Source: Whalleya microplaca (lineage: Eukaryota; Ascomycota; Sordariomycetes; Xylariales; Xylariaceae). Taken from it: DNA of 64,000 nucleotides. The notes beneath the pieces were generated by a model that worked only from the letters and a program-made list of their open reading frames with translations, ran no database searches and was not told the DNA's origin. This document shows positions 22,750 through 33,552 of this stretch, piece by piece. The DNA lies in NCBI GenBank assembly GCA_022497155.1, contig MU385747.1, positions 310,001 through 374,000 on the forward strand. Reading direction: 5' to 3'. Within the stretch, counting starts at the first letter, position 1. Each line of letters opens with the position of its first letter. Both the position numbers and the translations under genes were made by a program.

Positions 22750-25480
22750 ATGACCGAGGATATCAAATCGTACTCGTCTGACGAGAAACCTGGCGGGGTG
22801 GACATTGCCACCACTGTTGCAGACCTTGACAGAGTACAGCAAGCACATCAATGGGATCCCAACCTACCCCAAGAGAAACTCGACGCGGTTAAAAAAGCCA
22901 TTGAGGATGGCGATGCCACTGAAATTGCTGCGGCCGATCTGCTTTTCACCGAAGACTCTCCATACGAGGAGGTTCGTGCTGCCGTAAGAAATATTGACGG
23001 CGGAGAAGTCGCCAACACGGTGCGGGCGTGGATCCTAGGGATGATCTTTGTCACACTCGGCAGCGGTTTGAACATGTTCCTCAGTATGCGAAGCCCAGCC
23101 ATCAACTTTCCGTCTTTGGTGGTATTGCTATTAGTCTATCCAATTGGATGTTTATGGGCGAAAATCGTGCCCACGAGAGTCTTCAATACTTTTGGGCTGA
23201 AGTGGACATTCAACACGGGGCCGTTTACGATCAAGGAACATGTCGTAATCACTCTCATGTCCAATGTTTCTATTAGCTATGCATACAGTACAGACGCTCT
23301 GCTAGCACTCCAAGGAAAGCCGTTTTACAACATCAACTTCGGTTGGGGATTCGCATTACTGTTTACTCTCAGTTCGCAGCTCATTGGTATTTCGCTGGCG
23401 GGCATATTTCGACGGTTTCTCATCTGGCCGTCTGCAATGATGTGGCCGACGCAGTTTGCGAAAACCTCACTGTTCTACGCGCTACATGATAAGAGCAAAA
23501 GCGAGGCAGCCAGCTCTAATGGATGGGTTATCAGCCGGTATCGGTATTTCTTCATCGTGCTGGGCGGTATGTTTTGCTATTACTGGATACCAGGCGTGCT
23601 ATGGCAGGGTCTGTCGGTATTTGCATTCGTTACTTGGATTCGGCCAAATAACGTCGTGCTCAACCAACTGTTTGGCGGCTTTACGGGACTCAGTATCCTT
23701 CCAATCACGTTCGACTGGACTTACGTCACTGCATATTTGGATGATCCCCTGCTTGCCCCTACCCATGCGCACGTGAATACGTTGATCGGCCTTTTCATCT
23801 TCGTTATCCTTGCCACGATTGGAATAACTTATACCGGTGCTCTGTACGTTCATATCGATTCGATCCGTTTGATAGTGGAGGACGGCCTCCAGCATCAAGC
23901 TCAAGCACTAACCTACAGATAGTTATTCTGATTACCTTCCCCTTGTGACTTCTCAAACCTACGACAATACACAAAACGCTTATAGTGTCAGCCAGATTCT
24001 TGGTGATAGCTTCACGTTCGATTTAGAGAAATACAAGGCATATTCTCCCCTCTTTCTATCGCCAGCTCTAGCTCTCAACTACGGCCTCTCTTTCGCCGCG
24101 TTGACAGCTGCACTCGTTCACGCGGGACTTTTCCATGGAAAAGAGATATGGTACCGTTTCAAGTCGGCACGCGAGCAAGAACCAGATATTCACCTTAAAA
24201 TGATGAAAAAGTACCCCGACGTCCCTGAATGGTGGTATACGGCACTCTTTATCAGTTCTGTCGCCCTCGGGCTTGGGTCCACCTGTGAGTAGCATCCAGT
24301 CATTTATTTCCCCATCTCTTCGATTCAGGGAGCATAAACATCTTATGAGAATGCTAATTTCAAAACTCAATGGTTTTGGAATTGGTCTTAATACCCCCAA
24401 AGTTTCTTCCAGACTCTGAAGATAGAGAGAATACTGACTCCGGATCTTGTAGTGGGCTACGATTCTCAGCTCCCATGGTGGGCCTTCTTCGTATCAGTCA
24501 TTATAGCGCTCTTGTTCGTGGTGCCTACATGCATGATCTTAGCTATATCCAATATCCAACTCTCATTGAACGTTGTATCGCCGTTCCTCGCAGGTTTCAT
24601 GATCCCAGGACGTCCAATAGGTGTAATAATCTTCAAGGTCTTCAGTGTAATCACATTAGGCCAAGCGCAGACATATAGCGGAGATCTGAAATTGGGTCAT
24701 TATATGAAAGTTCCACCTAAAATCACTTTCTGGTGCCAGGTGGTGGCAAGTATCTGGGCCGTATTTGTTCAAATCGCTGTCATGAACTGGACACTAGGGA
24801 CTATTCCTGATGTCTGCTCAAAGTAAGCCCCAGAAAAAATGATTGCTTGTGCCTAGCTAACTAATATTTGCACAGCACCCAAAAGGACCACTTCAGCTGT
24901 CCCAATGGCCGAGCATTCTTCTCCTCGTCAATCGTTTGGGGAGTCATTGGACCGCAGCGTATGTTCGGCCGGGGATCGCTGTATGTGAACTTCAATTGGT
25001 TTTGGTTGATTGGTGCCGGACTTCCTGTCGTCTTTTGGTTCCTTGTTCGCAAGATGCGGATCAACATTGCCCGTCACCTAAATGCGCCTGTCATGTTGGG
25101 AGCAATGGGTTGGCTGCCGCCAGCTACGCCGCTCAGTTTCTGGGCTTGGGGAATCGTCGGTTTGGTTTTCAACTACGGAATTCGCAAGAAGTTTGCCGGT
25201 TGGTGGCGTACATACAACTATGTAACTGCCGCTGGTCTCGATGCTGGGCTCATCCTATCGACCATTGTTATTTTCTTCGCAATCACTCTACCTAATGTCA
25301 CGATTCCACAGTGGTGGGGAAATGTGGATGTCTTTAACAATGTTGTAAGTTCTTACACCTCACCCAAAGTTTCTATGTTAGGATTTTATCTTGCTGATTA
25401 TAACAACCTAGGATTCATCTTATACGGGCTGGTTGAAAACTGTTGCTGAGGGTGAGACCTTTGGTCCGGCAACATGGTAG
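22750..25480 (+). CDS. Oligopeptide transporter (OPT family)
   Basis: Five exons, 22750-23843, 23923-24284, 24453-24822, 24876-25344 and 25412-25480, splice without any frame conflict to 787 residues, typical of fungal OPT proteins. Introns are 79, 168, 53 and 67 nt; the first donor is GTACGT and its acceptor is ATAG at 23921-23922. These plasma-membrane proton symporters import tetra- and pentapeptides or related small peptides. The protein has a charged cytosolic N-terminus (about 95 residues). Multiple hydrophobic segments follow, and the family landmarks SPFLAGFMIPGRPIGVIIFK, KVPPK (the KIPPR-like site), SIVWGVIGPQRMFG, GAMGWLPPATPLSF and TVAEGETFGPATW at the end. The 168-nt second intron is three times the usual size here. 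No feature suggests loss of function. Substrate cannot be told from sequence. Confidence 0.92.
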
Positions 25481-26062
25481 AATAGCTAATTAGATCCCCG
25501 TAGATCATCAATGCTTACTCCTATCAATAATTCCCAGGTAATTCCGTGGTATTTACGTACGTTAAACCTCGTGAGATTAGATATAGGATGGCTGATACAA
25601 TGTCCAATGCCTATGTTTATATAATTCAAGGGACCACCCTGGCTGAACCTAGTGATGAGGCTTTCTTAGTAACAATTACTATGATGCTCATAACCTATGT
25701 CTATTTCGATACTCCACGTCGCGCCATAAAAGCCGTTCACGGACGCTTTCACTGAAGCTTACGCGGAGCCACCACTAGTATATGCATAGGAGACCACCGC
25801 GCTAACTTTTAAGGAAGTAAACGTCTTCGTAACACACTTCGAGTAATCTCCAAGAATTGAATTGCATGTACATAATCTTGATACCGCTATACCTTAATAG
25901 AAACTAGACTGAAATAAAGCTGATAGTTGAAGAGCCCGCGTCTCTGTCACAGGGTCTTACAGCTTTCTTACAACTTGTAGAATAGGTTATATCGGTACTA
26001 TAATCTAAGATTCCAAAGTACATCATTGTCCAATACTTGAAAATGATAATGCAACCCCACCT
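25481..26062. other. Convergent intergenic spacer with repeat copy D
   Basis: 582 bp between the ends of the transporter and the dioxygenase gene. It contains repeat copy D and otherwise AT-rich sequence. Confidence 0.5.
25587..25709 (+). repeat. Dispersed repeat, copy D (diverged)
   Basis: Begins GGATGGCTGATACAATG, then ACCTAGTGATGAGGCTTTCT, ACAATTACTATGATGCTCAT and the tail AACCTATGTCTATTTC. It is the most diverged of the five copies but keeps the same order of blocks. Confidence 0.5.
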
Positions 26063-27378
26063 CTACCATACAGTCTCTAGCCCATTCACACCAAACGGTC
26101 TTTCGCCAAGAGTAGTGATCCTGAACCCGTGCCGCAGGCCTTCCTCCTCATTATGTACATCATAATCTGATATGGCAGTGTGTGCTGTCACCCTATTATC
26201 CCAGAGTGAAACAGTCTGGTCATCCCATTTGACACGAACCTGGACATCCTGGCTCTGAGAGATATGCTGAATACGGTCAGTCAATTGCTGAACTCATGAA
26301 AGATGGTGGACGAACCTTGAACAGTAACTGAAGAATGGCGTCTGATTCTTCTATTTTCAATCCTATAATTCGCTTCGTGAACCCGGGGTTTACAAAAAGT
26401 GCCTTCTGTCCGGTCACCTGAAAAGAGTTAGACAGGACTCAAGACGTGGGAATGGATGCTAACTGGATGCACCCTAACAATAGGGTGGTTCGATTTGACT
26501 GGCTCACGACGGACAAATTTTCCGTCACGACGAGCATTTTCAGCCTGTGGAAACCCACTATGCTCCGCGCGAAGGCCTTCTAGTAATACCTTAATCGGCT
26601 CTGAGAGCCGTTCGTATGCTGCTACTTGGGAGACCCAGGCAGTGTCACCTCCTGTAGAGGGTACAGATAGGAGAGTGAGCAACGTAATTCCAGGGGGTTG
26701 GTGTTCATACGACACGTCTGAGTGATAGCCAGTAGTAGTCAATCTCTCAGAGCGAAGCTGGGCTCGGTAAAGGTTGTCGGGTCCAAGATAAATATTGTGG
26801 AACTCTATAGCCCCTTCGACGTGGGAACCAACAGGCTACATACGGTTTAGCTTGGTCTAGCAATAGTGCGAAACCTCACTTACATGTACATGGAGACGAC
26901 CGAAGTAAGAACCAAATTCTTTTTGTTTCTCAACCCCAATGTCTTTGAAGTTCTGTCCTCGAAACACTACTACGCCCCTTTCGGCGATTAAGAGCGCCAA
27001 CTCGTTCTTCTGGTCATCAGTCAACTCCGAGAGTTGAAGACCAGAGATTTCAGTGCCAACTCGAGGTGTGAGTTTCGTGACGACTACATTAGGGTCCTTC
27101 AATCCAAGAAGGTTGGGCTTTGCCTTGTCAGCTTGGAGGCCTCGGTCGACAAATTCAAACGGCTCGGTTGGAGGGAAGGTTGTCGACTCATCGTACACTG
27201 GCAAATAGCCAGCATATTTATACTTCCAATCATGTTAGCACAGTAAAGCCTCTGCATTTTCTCCCTTTTCCCTTACCGATGAATGTTGATCAGCATTATA
27301 GGCTCGGCTGAGCTTTAAATTAGCAATATTCTGCAATTCATCGTTGCTTGGTACGTCAGCAGCGACTGAGGGAGCCAT
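26063..27378 (-). CDS. TauD/TfdA-type Fe(II)/2-oxoglutarate dioxygenase
   Basis: Exons 27378-27277, 27222-26884, 26835-26464, 26417-26316 and 26266-26063 all join in phase 0 to 372 residues. Introns are 54, 48, 46 and 49 nt. The iron ligands are visible as His185-x-Asp187 (GYHSDVSYE) and His334 (NRVTAHTA); Arg350/Arg354 in the RHGFR segment fit the 2-oxoglutarate anchor. Other family landmarks are RGVVVFRGQNF, HNIYLGPDN, GGDTAWVS and LFVNPGFTKRI. The family uses Fe(II) and 2-oxoglutarate, and the yeast-type members desulfonate taurine or other sulfonates, releasing sulfite. The exact substrate here is not determined by sequence. It is cytosolic by lack of a signal. It faces the OPT transporter tail to tail. 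The acceptor at 26267 was chosen over one 21 bases upstream, which would leave an intron of only 28 nt. Confidence 0.9.
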
Positions 27379-29354
27379 CTTGTATCGAGTTCAATTAAAT
27401 TACGTATATTAGAGTATTTCCTAATGATACGAACTTTCCATCCCAAAGCTCATTTTATATCATGCCTCATTCCTACGAGTCTTATCTGTTTTGATATCTG
27501 GACCCCGCATTTTCCTCATCATCTCCCACTATGATGCCATAATGGTGAGTTTAGGAATCTCTCCAAATACTGCACAGCTGCGACAGACTACCTCGAAAGC
27601 ACGTCAGAATCGGCAGTTACTATACGCTGCACTCCATTGTTTGCTTCCAAGGCGATAGTATACCATTGTTGAGGTCACTCAATCCTTGACATTATTCATA
27701 ACCCATGTGGTGCAAACCGCATAGATGGTACCATCAGGAGCTACTATCCACCAATAGTAAGGAAACCCCATGCATCAAATGTAGTAAACATAACCATGTA
27801 ATTGGCCTTAGATAAAGATAGAGGATAATCTTAAGCATGTGATATTTTACTACAGGGACATTTTATTGGCGTTTTATATAGCAATACATCAATCGAGAAA
27901 GATGGTATGCATAACCTTTATATTCCCACCCACCGAACCCATCCAATCCAACAACACTTCAATTTTCTACTTGGAGGAAATCCAAGTACAGTTAATACAA
28001 GAGGCTAATTCTAGATGGGATAACAAAGACTGCAGAATAGATAGCATATCCCTTGAATTCATTGGATTCGGGATCTTTACAAGTACAAACCAACATCGGT
28101 TTGAAACTATCAGTACCCCCTTATCAGGGCCATGTGAAGGACCTATGATGATAACTGTGATTGGAATGAGATAGGGTTGAATCAGGTGTTGGATCGTTAC
28201 AACCAGCTTTGATCTTCCGATTAATATTTGGCATTATAATGGGGTGTTTCGATACTGAATCTATAGTTGCTACGTTCAGGTATCTTTACGTCGGATTATA
28301 GACTGCTCACATTAAAACTTCTGATGCCATGAACTGGGTAATTCATCAAGCTTGTCGCGCTTAATTAAATCTAAATGTTCATCTAGCGTATACGGGGTGA
28401 TAACGACTGAGATAGCTCTCAACTACACATTGGACGTAATAAACAATTTTCAGTTTTCTCTTCGACAGGAGGGCAAATACTCAAGTCCTATATAGATTAC
28501 ATTATAAGAGCCTGTCTCGTTATAGATATTGTAGGCACGTTAGTTTAGTACGTAGACACCTCTGTTAGGTGTCGGAATATGAGTGGCTGATAATCTAGGT
28601 GGCTAGTATACGGCCCATACCCTTGGGCTGTATACATTGAGGGCTCTGACCCCAAGGAATCTGGTAATGACACTTACCTAATAATAACTACTATGACACT
28701 CATAACCTGCGTCTATTTCACCATTGCGCGTGTTTTGGTTACTTTACAAAGTTTCTTGGCTCTCAAACCCGACATACGTCCGTCTTCCCAATCTATTTCC
28801 ACTTATATCATCCCCCTGGAGACTCTTTATCCTGACTCCGGCCGGGAGTAGTGATCGGAACTTAGTTTCTGGAGGCTTTTCTAGTATCCTCGGTACGCAG
28901 ATTGATCCAATATAGGTGATATCGCACTTATAGCTAATAGGCAAACGCGTAGCTCTGAGCAGGAGGTCTGTATTGAAGGTCTAGGATCTATTGGAGTAGG
29001 AAAAACTAATTGTGTGTGGAAGCTTGTTATACCCTAATGGAGCTTCGGGATAACTGGCACTGCCTGTGGACCCCTACAGTAGCCCCTATATCAACCCCTG
29101 AAGCATCTTCAACAGCATCTTATGCCGCCATTTACATATATTGCTCAAATTCTATACACCTGGACGTTCCGAAACCATTACGCAGTCAAGCATAAGCAAT
29201 TCTATTAGCTACGCGGCTAATTCCAGATGACTAGCTCTGCATGAGATTCTGAACCATGGCATCTCTCCTTTCTGCACCATTACCACGTACATCCAACCTC
29301 CCTATAATAGCAATGAATACCACAAGATAACATTAAATAATTATTCAATTCACC
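27379..29354. other. Intergenic region with repeat copy E
   Basis: 2 kb between two minus-strand genes. Low GC, repeat copy E at 28581-28722, and several short non-coding-looking ORFs. The dioxygenase promoter should be at its left end. Confidence 0.5.
28581..28722 (+). repeat. Dispersed repeat, copy E (best preserved)
   Basis: Runs from GAGTGGCTGATAATCTAGG through ACCCCAAGGAATCTGGTAAT and AATAATAACTACTATGACAC to ACCTGCGTCTATTTCAC. I took this as the reference for the other four copies. Confidence 0.6.
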
Positions 29355-32300
29355 TTATTGGTGAATACCCCGTTCTCTCGCCCATTTCAGAAGGTCCTCG
29401 CGATCCACCTCAACAAATCGAGCCCTAGCCCGAATCACGTCAATGGCCTGAGTGACTAAGAGCTCAAAAGACTATGGAGTGTTAAAATTTAGAATATTCA
29501 CCCATATTCCATCAATACAAATGGGTATAAGGTTTCAGCACTCACATCATCTTGCTTATCGGCGAAAAACTGTTCTACCTGTGTTAAATGCTCCCATGTA
29601 GCCAGTCCACCTAGAGCCACGTTAATAAAGGCGAAACTGCTAATCGAATTCTTTCCACGACTCTGCCGCAGTACGTCCCAATTCTCGCGTACCCAATCCC
29701 AAGACGCCTGAGAGCCGCGCGGATGCTGGCAGAGCGACTTCAGTACGCCATGACGCATATTCCAGTTGATGGCAAGTGGAGTAATTCTGCTAGAGGTAGC
29801 CAAAATACGGGAGAAGGGTGAAGCAGGTGAAGGTGGTGTAATGATATCGAGGGTTCGAGCGATGAGTCTGATATTAGGAGAGCTTCCTAAGGCGAAAAGC
29901 GCCTCGATGGGCGTTACTGGGTCGGTCGAGGAAATATATGCCTTTTCGAAAGCGATCGACCTCAACTTATTCCATGTTCCCTACACCACTATCAGTTGGA
30001 ATACCTGCCCATGAAACTAGAATATTTGTAGCACTTACATCAGTGTCATCAAGAAGGATCACGGTGTCAAACATAATTTTCCTAATATTCGGGTTGAGGG
30101 CTTTTTGATCACCATTTACCAGGCTATCCCACGATTCCCTTGCCTTCTTCTGAACTAGGGGGTGATCTATCAGCTGGCTGAATAAGAGTTTCTTGAGAAA
30201 TGTCTGTTCAAGTGTGTCTCCAGAATGAAATTCGAGATAGTCTTCGCTGACGAAATGACGGATAAGTTGGATTCTGACAGTGTTCAGGATCCCAAGGATT
30301 TCCTCGCCCTCAAATAGGAATGCAGCTCGGACTTTTTGGAGCTGGGCTAATATTTCACGCCACACAAATAAATCCTTGACGAGATCCTTGATGAGGAAAA
30401 CAAATTCCAAGAAATCTGATAGTCGTGCTCGTCGACTAGGTGCTCCTGTGGCCACAACAGCACCAAGATCAGAGATGATGCCGATCTTATCCTTCACAGA
30501 AAGGAAGCCCTCAGTAAACTGTAAGCCAAGCTTGTGTATCCTAGACAACGGGTATGAAACTCGGTAAAACCCGACTTCATTAGCATTGAGCTTGTAGTCT
30601 AATAAGTCTGCAGGGATTGTCACTTTACTACTATCCATCCTATATATCTTGATACCGCTGGTACTCCTCAAATGGATTGTGACCGGATAAGTTTTCATTT
30701 CGGTATCGTCTCCATTGTTCAAGAAACGCGACTGGGTAACCGCAAGTTCTCGGGTGGGATGAAGCTCGTAAACCATCAACAAGGGATAGCCGACTATCTG
30801 GGTCCAGGCGGCCATTATACCTGCCACATCTTGACCACTGACTTCACTCAGTGCAACCCAGAGATCCTCAGTGGTTGCATTTCCATATATATGTTTTCTC
30901 AGGTAGTGGCCAATTCCCCTTAGAAATACATCTACCCCCAGATCTTCTGCCATCATGCGGATGATACTACAGCCTTTGACGTAAGCAATTGAATCGAAAG
31001 CTGCAGCTGGTGGGATGTTAGGGGCCTGTATTGCGTGACTTCCCCTGTTAGCGTCTAGCTCCAAAGCGTCCTGGAAACTATCAGATGATTCTGATGAAGG
31101 ATCGCTGGCAAGGAAGTTGGCCCAAGAATCCCATTGCGGAAACATCTGCGACAGAGCATGGTATGTTGCCCAATCCGAGAAAGATTCGTTCAGCCAAACT
31201 GAGTCCCACCATCTCATCGTGACGATGTTTCCAAACCATTGGTGTCCAAGCTCATGGGTGATTAGTCTTGCCAGTCGCATTCTATCTGATTCGGCAGGGT
31301 TGTCGCTGAGGATTATGCCCCGTTCATCATAAGTGACACAACCCCAGTGTTCCATGCCACTGTGAAACATCCACGATCAGCGATTGTTGTTGTTAATCTT
31401 TTCTTTTTTCTGTTTTTTTTTTTTTTTTTGTCTTTTTTAAAAAAAAGGGAAAAAAAGAATAACGAGAACGGCGATTATTGCTCCAGAACCTTGACTGGGT
31501 AGTCATACACCCAATGAACGAGTAAATCCCCCCCCCAGAGCAGGAAGTGAAAGAGGGATATAAAATGGGTAGATACTAACCCTTGGTTCCCTGGTATAGC
31601 TACCATATCCAACTTAGGCAACGGGTACTCGAGATCAAAGTTCCTCTCGTGCGCCTTCATGGCCCTGACAGCTATTTCTAGCGCATATGCAGCATTGTTG
31701 ATGTCCCTATTCAATGGCGCCCATGCTCGAATTGGCACACGAAAGTCGTTGGTCTCTAGGACATTAAAGTAGCCTGCAACCATCACGAGAAGATATGTTG
31801 ACATCTTAGGTGTAATGCCAAACATGACCCGCTTCTTTGATTTTCCCGACTGCGATATTACAGGTTTCTCAGATGTAATACCCATGTTGCTTAAACATGT
31901 TAAACTTGGGTCAACGATCAGAGATACGGAAAACTGTGCCTTTAGATCGGGTTCGTCTAAGCATGGAAAAACCGATCGAGCCATCGTCGGTTCCATCATC
32001 GTTTCGAAGCCCAACTTCAGCTTGCCACCTGGCATTGGGTAAGGCGAAGGATACAGGCCGCCCATAGACCCTGGCTCAGTCATTTGTCCCATATATTCGA
32101 TGGCCAATATAACAGTCGAGCCTGTGGCTAGTTTCTCTTCGAGCCAAATTTGCGCGCTCTCATGCAAGGGCATGTACCGCACCTCCCGATCTATGACATC
32201 GCCAGCATCAAACTTGACTCTAACACGAACCACTTTCAGATTTAGTGCATGGAAAGTAATGTAACTTGTTGGTTCTAAAACATCAAGTGTCATGAATACT

Positions 32301-32425
32301 TTTCCTCTGAACGTATTATGCTCCAGGTCAGGTTCAATCTCGATATCATAATGCCGAGGGTTGAGAGCCTTAGGGAGGCGAAAAGGCGGGGTTTTCACAG
32401 CTGGGCTTGGATGAACTTCACGCAT
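29355..32425 (-). CDS. M1-family zinc aminopeptidase
   Basis: Exons 32425-31581, 31359-30039, 29980-29546 and 29471-29355 give 905 residues, normal for fungal M1 aminopeptidases. Introns are 221, 58 and 74 nt. The enzyme removes N-terminal residues from peptides in the cytosol. Zinc site: HELGH at 317-321 and Glu340 in WLNES, the HExxH-18-E arrangement. The exopeptidase motif is GGMEHWG at 282-288, where most relatives have GAMEN; the Asn-to-His change is unusual but flanking residues fit. N-terminal beta domain: RLPKALNPRHYDIEI, MMEPTMARSVFPCLDEPDLKAQF. The C-terminal helical domain is intact and ends KWARERGIHQ. The first intron is four times the local norm and, on the coding strand, contains a run of 17 A. 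No signal peptide. Confidence 0.92.
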
Positions 32426-33330
32426 CTTAAAAGATCGAGGTAGGATGACAAGACTCTTAGGTATATCTCATGTAAATGTTTGAATGCTCAATTAAGATGA
32501 ATTGTTGATGTAGTGTGTAGACAATAAACTTGAATGAAGGTTAAAAATGGCTTTATTTAACGTTAGAGCTGAAGGTGGGTATCACAGATCTACCTACGTG
32601 CCAGATTCAGCGAGATCTGACGCTGCTTTAAGCAACCTCGAGATCGCCTAGCCTAGCCTTAATTACCGATTTAGGCACGGGGCTCGATGGAGGGAAAATA
32701 AGCAACGACATTGTTAGAAAACAATTCATTTGGCATTTTTGTCCATGTGGCAGAACATATATAAGGAAGGTAAACCCGCTCTGCTGTACCATAGAAGATA
32801 GACCATGATTCTGTACTTATGCGCATACTAACCCCATGACAGAGATTTGGAAAATCCTATAGATTCATATGCGTAGATATAATGCAGCTCTCATGATGGC
32901 TGTGCCCTGATCTGTTCCTAGCTAGTATTGACCTTATAATAATTTCATCAAGGTCAAAGCTCTTCCCTAAATCCGGTGTGGTGCAGAAAGTCGTCTCTTC
33001 GGCCGCACGTCATCGTATCAGCTAATTCGGCTGTGTTCGGTGTTGCCAACAGAAAAAGTAGATAGCTTGCATTGTTGAAAGAATAATTAGTATAGTCGAT
33101 AAGAAGCCTGGTTTCCACGATTACTCATCGGAGTGCAGAATCTAAGTGGTATGGGCTACTATACCTATGAGGTTGGGACGGCAGTGGTACCTACGTAGAT
33201 AAAGTCCATATCACAGTTGCAGTGTGTGCAATGATCATTTAGGTACTTCCGTGATCACTCTAGTTGACTAAGTGGAATTGTGTAAAGATCTAAGATGTAA
33301 AAGATCTCCTAGCGGCTCATAAGATCCCTT

Positions 33331-33376
33331 TTAAGCTTATGGATCTCGGAGCAATAATTGAGATCCATAAGCTTAA
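33331..33376. repeat. Perfect inverted repeat (17-bp arms, 12-nt loop)
   Basis: Arms TTAAGCTTATGGATCTC and GAGATCCATAAGCTTAA are exact reverse complements, separated by 12 bases. It lies in non-coding DNA and has no T-tract, so it is not an obvious terminator. Confidence 0.85.
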
Positions 33377-33464
33377 GGCACTATAACTAATACCCCTATT
33401 ATCGTGACGGTACAGAATAGAAGATGGAGAGAAGTAGCAAAGATGGATTGCAAACTGTAGATTT

Positions 33465-33552
33465 GGGGGGCGGAGGAATTGAACCCTCAGGTTAATACTT
33501 CATAATATGCTTTGTAAGAATGGTTCTCTCGGCCCTGCTAAGCTAACCAGTA
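33465..33552 (-). other. tRNA-like sequence (probable relic)
   Basis: On the minus strand, TAGCTTAGCAGG (33545-33534) fits the polymerase III A box exactly and GGTTCAATTCC (33485-33475) fits the B box. The T arm is partly paired, but the acceptor ends do not pair and no convincing anticodon arm forms. It is therefore more likely a decayed tRNA or a tRNA-derived element than a working gene. Confidence 0.35.

Noticed and set aside
26267..26315. 28-nt intron in the dioxygenase gene (acceptor at 26288)
   Set aside because: Too short for a fungal spliceosomal intron; the acceptor 21 bases further on gives 49 nt, a branch site and a better protein match.
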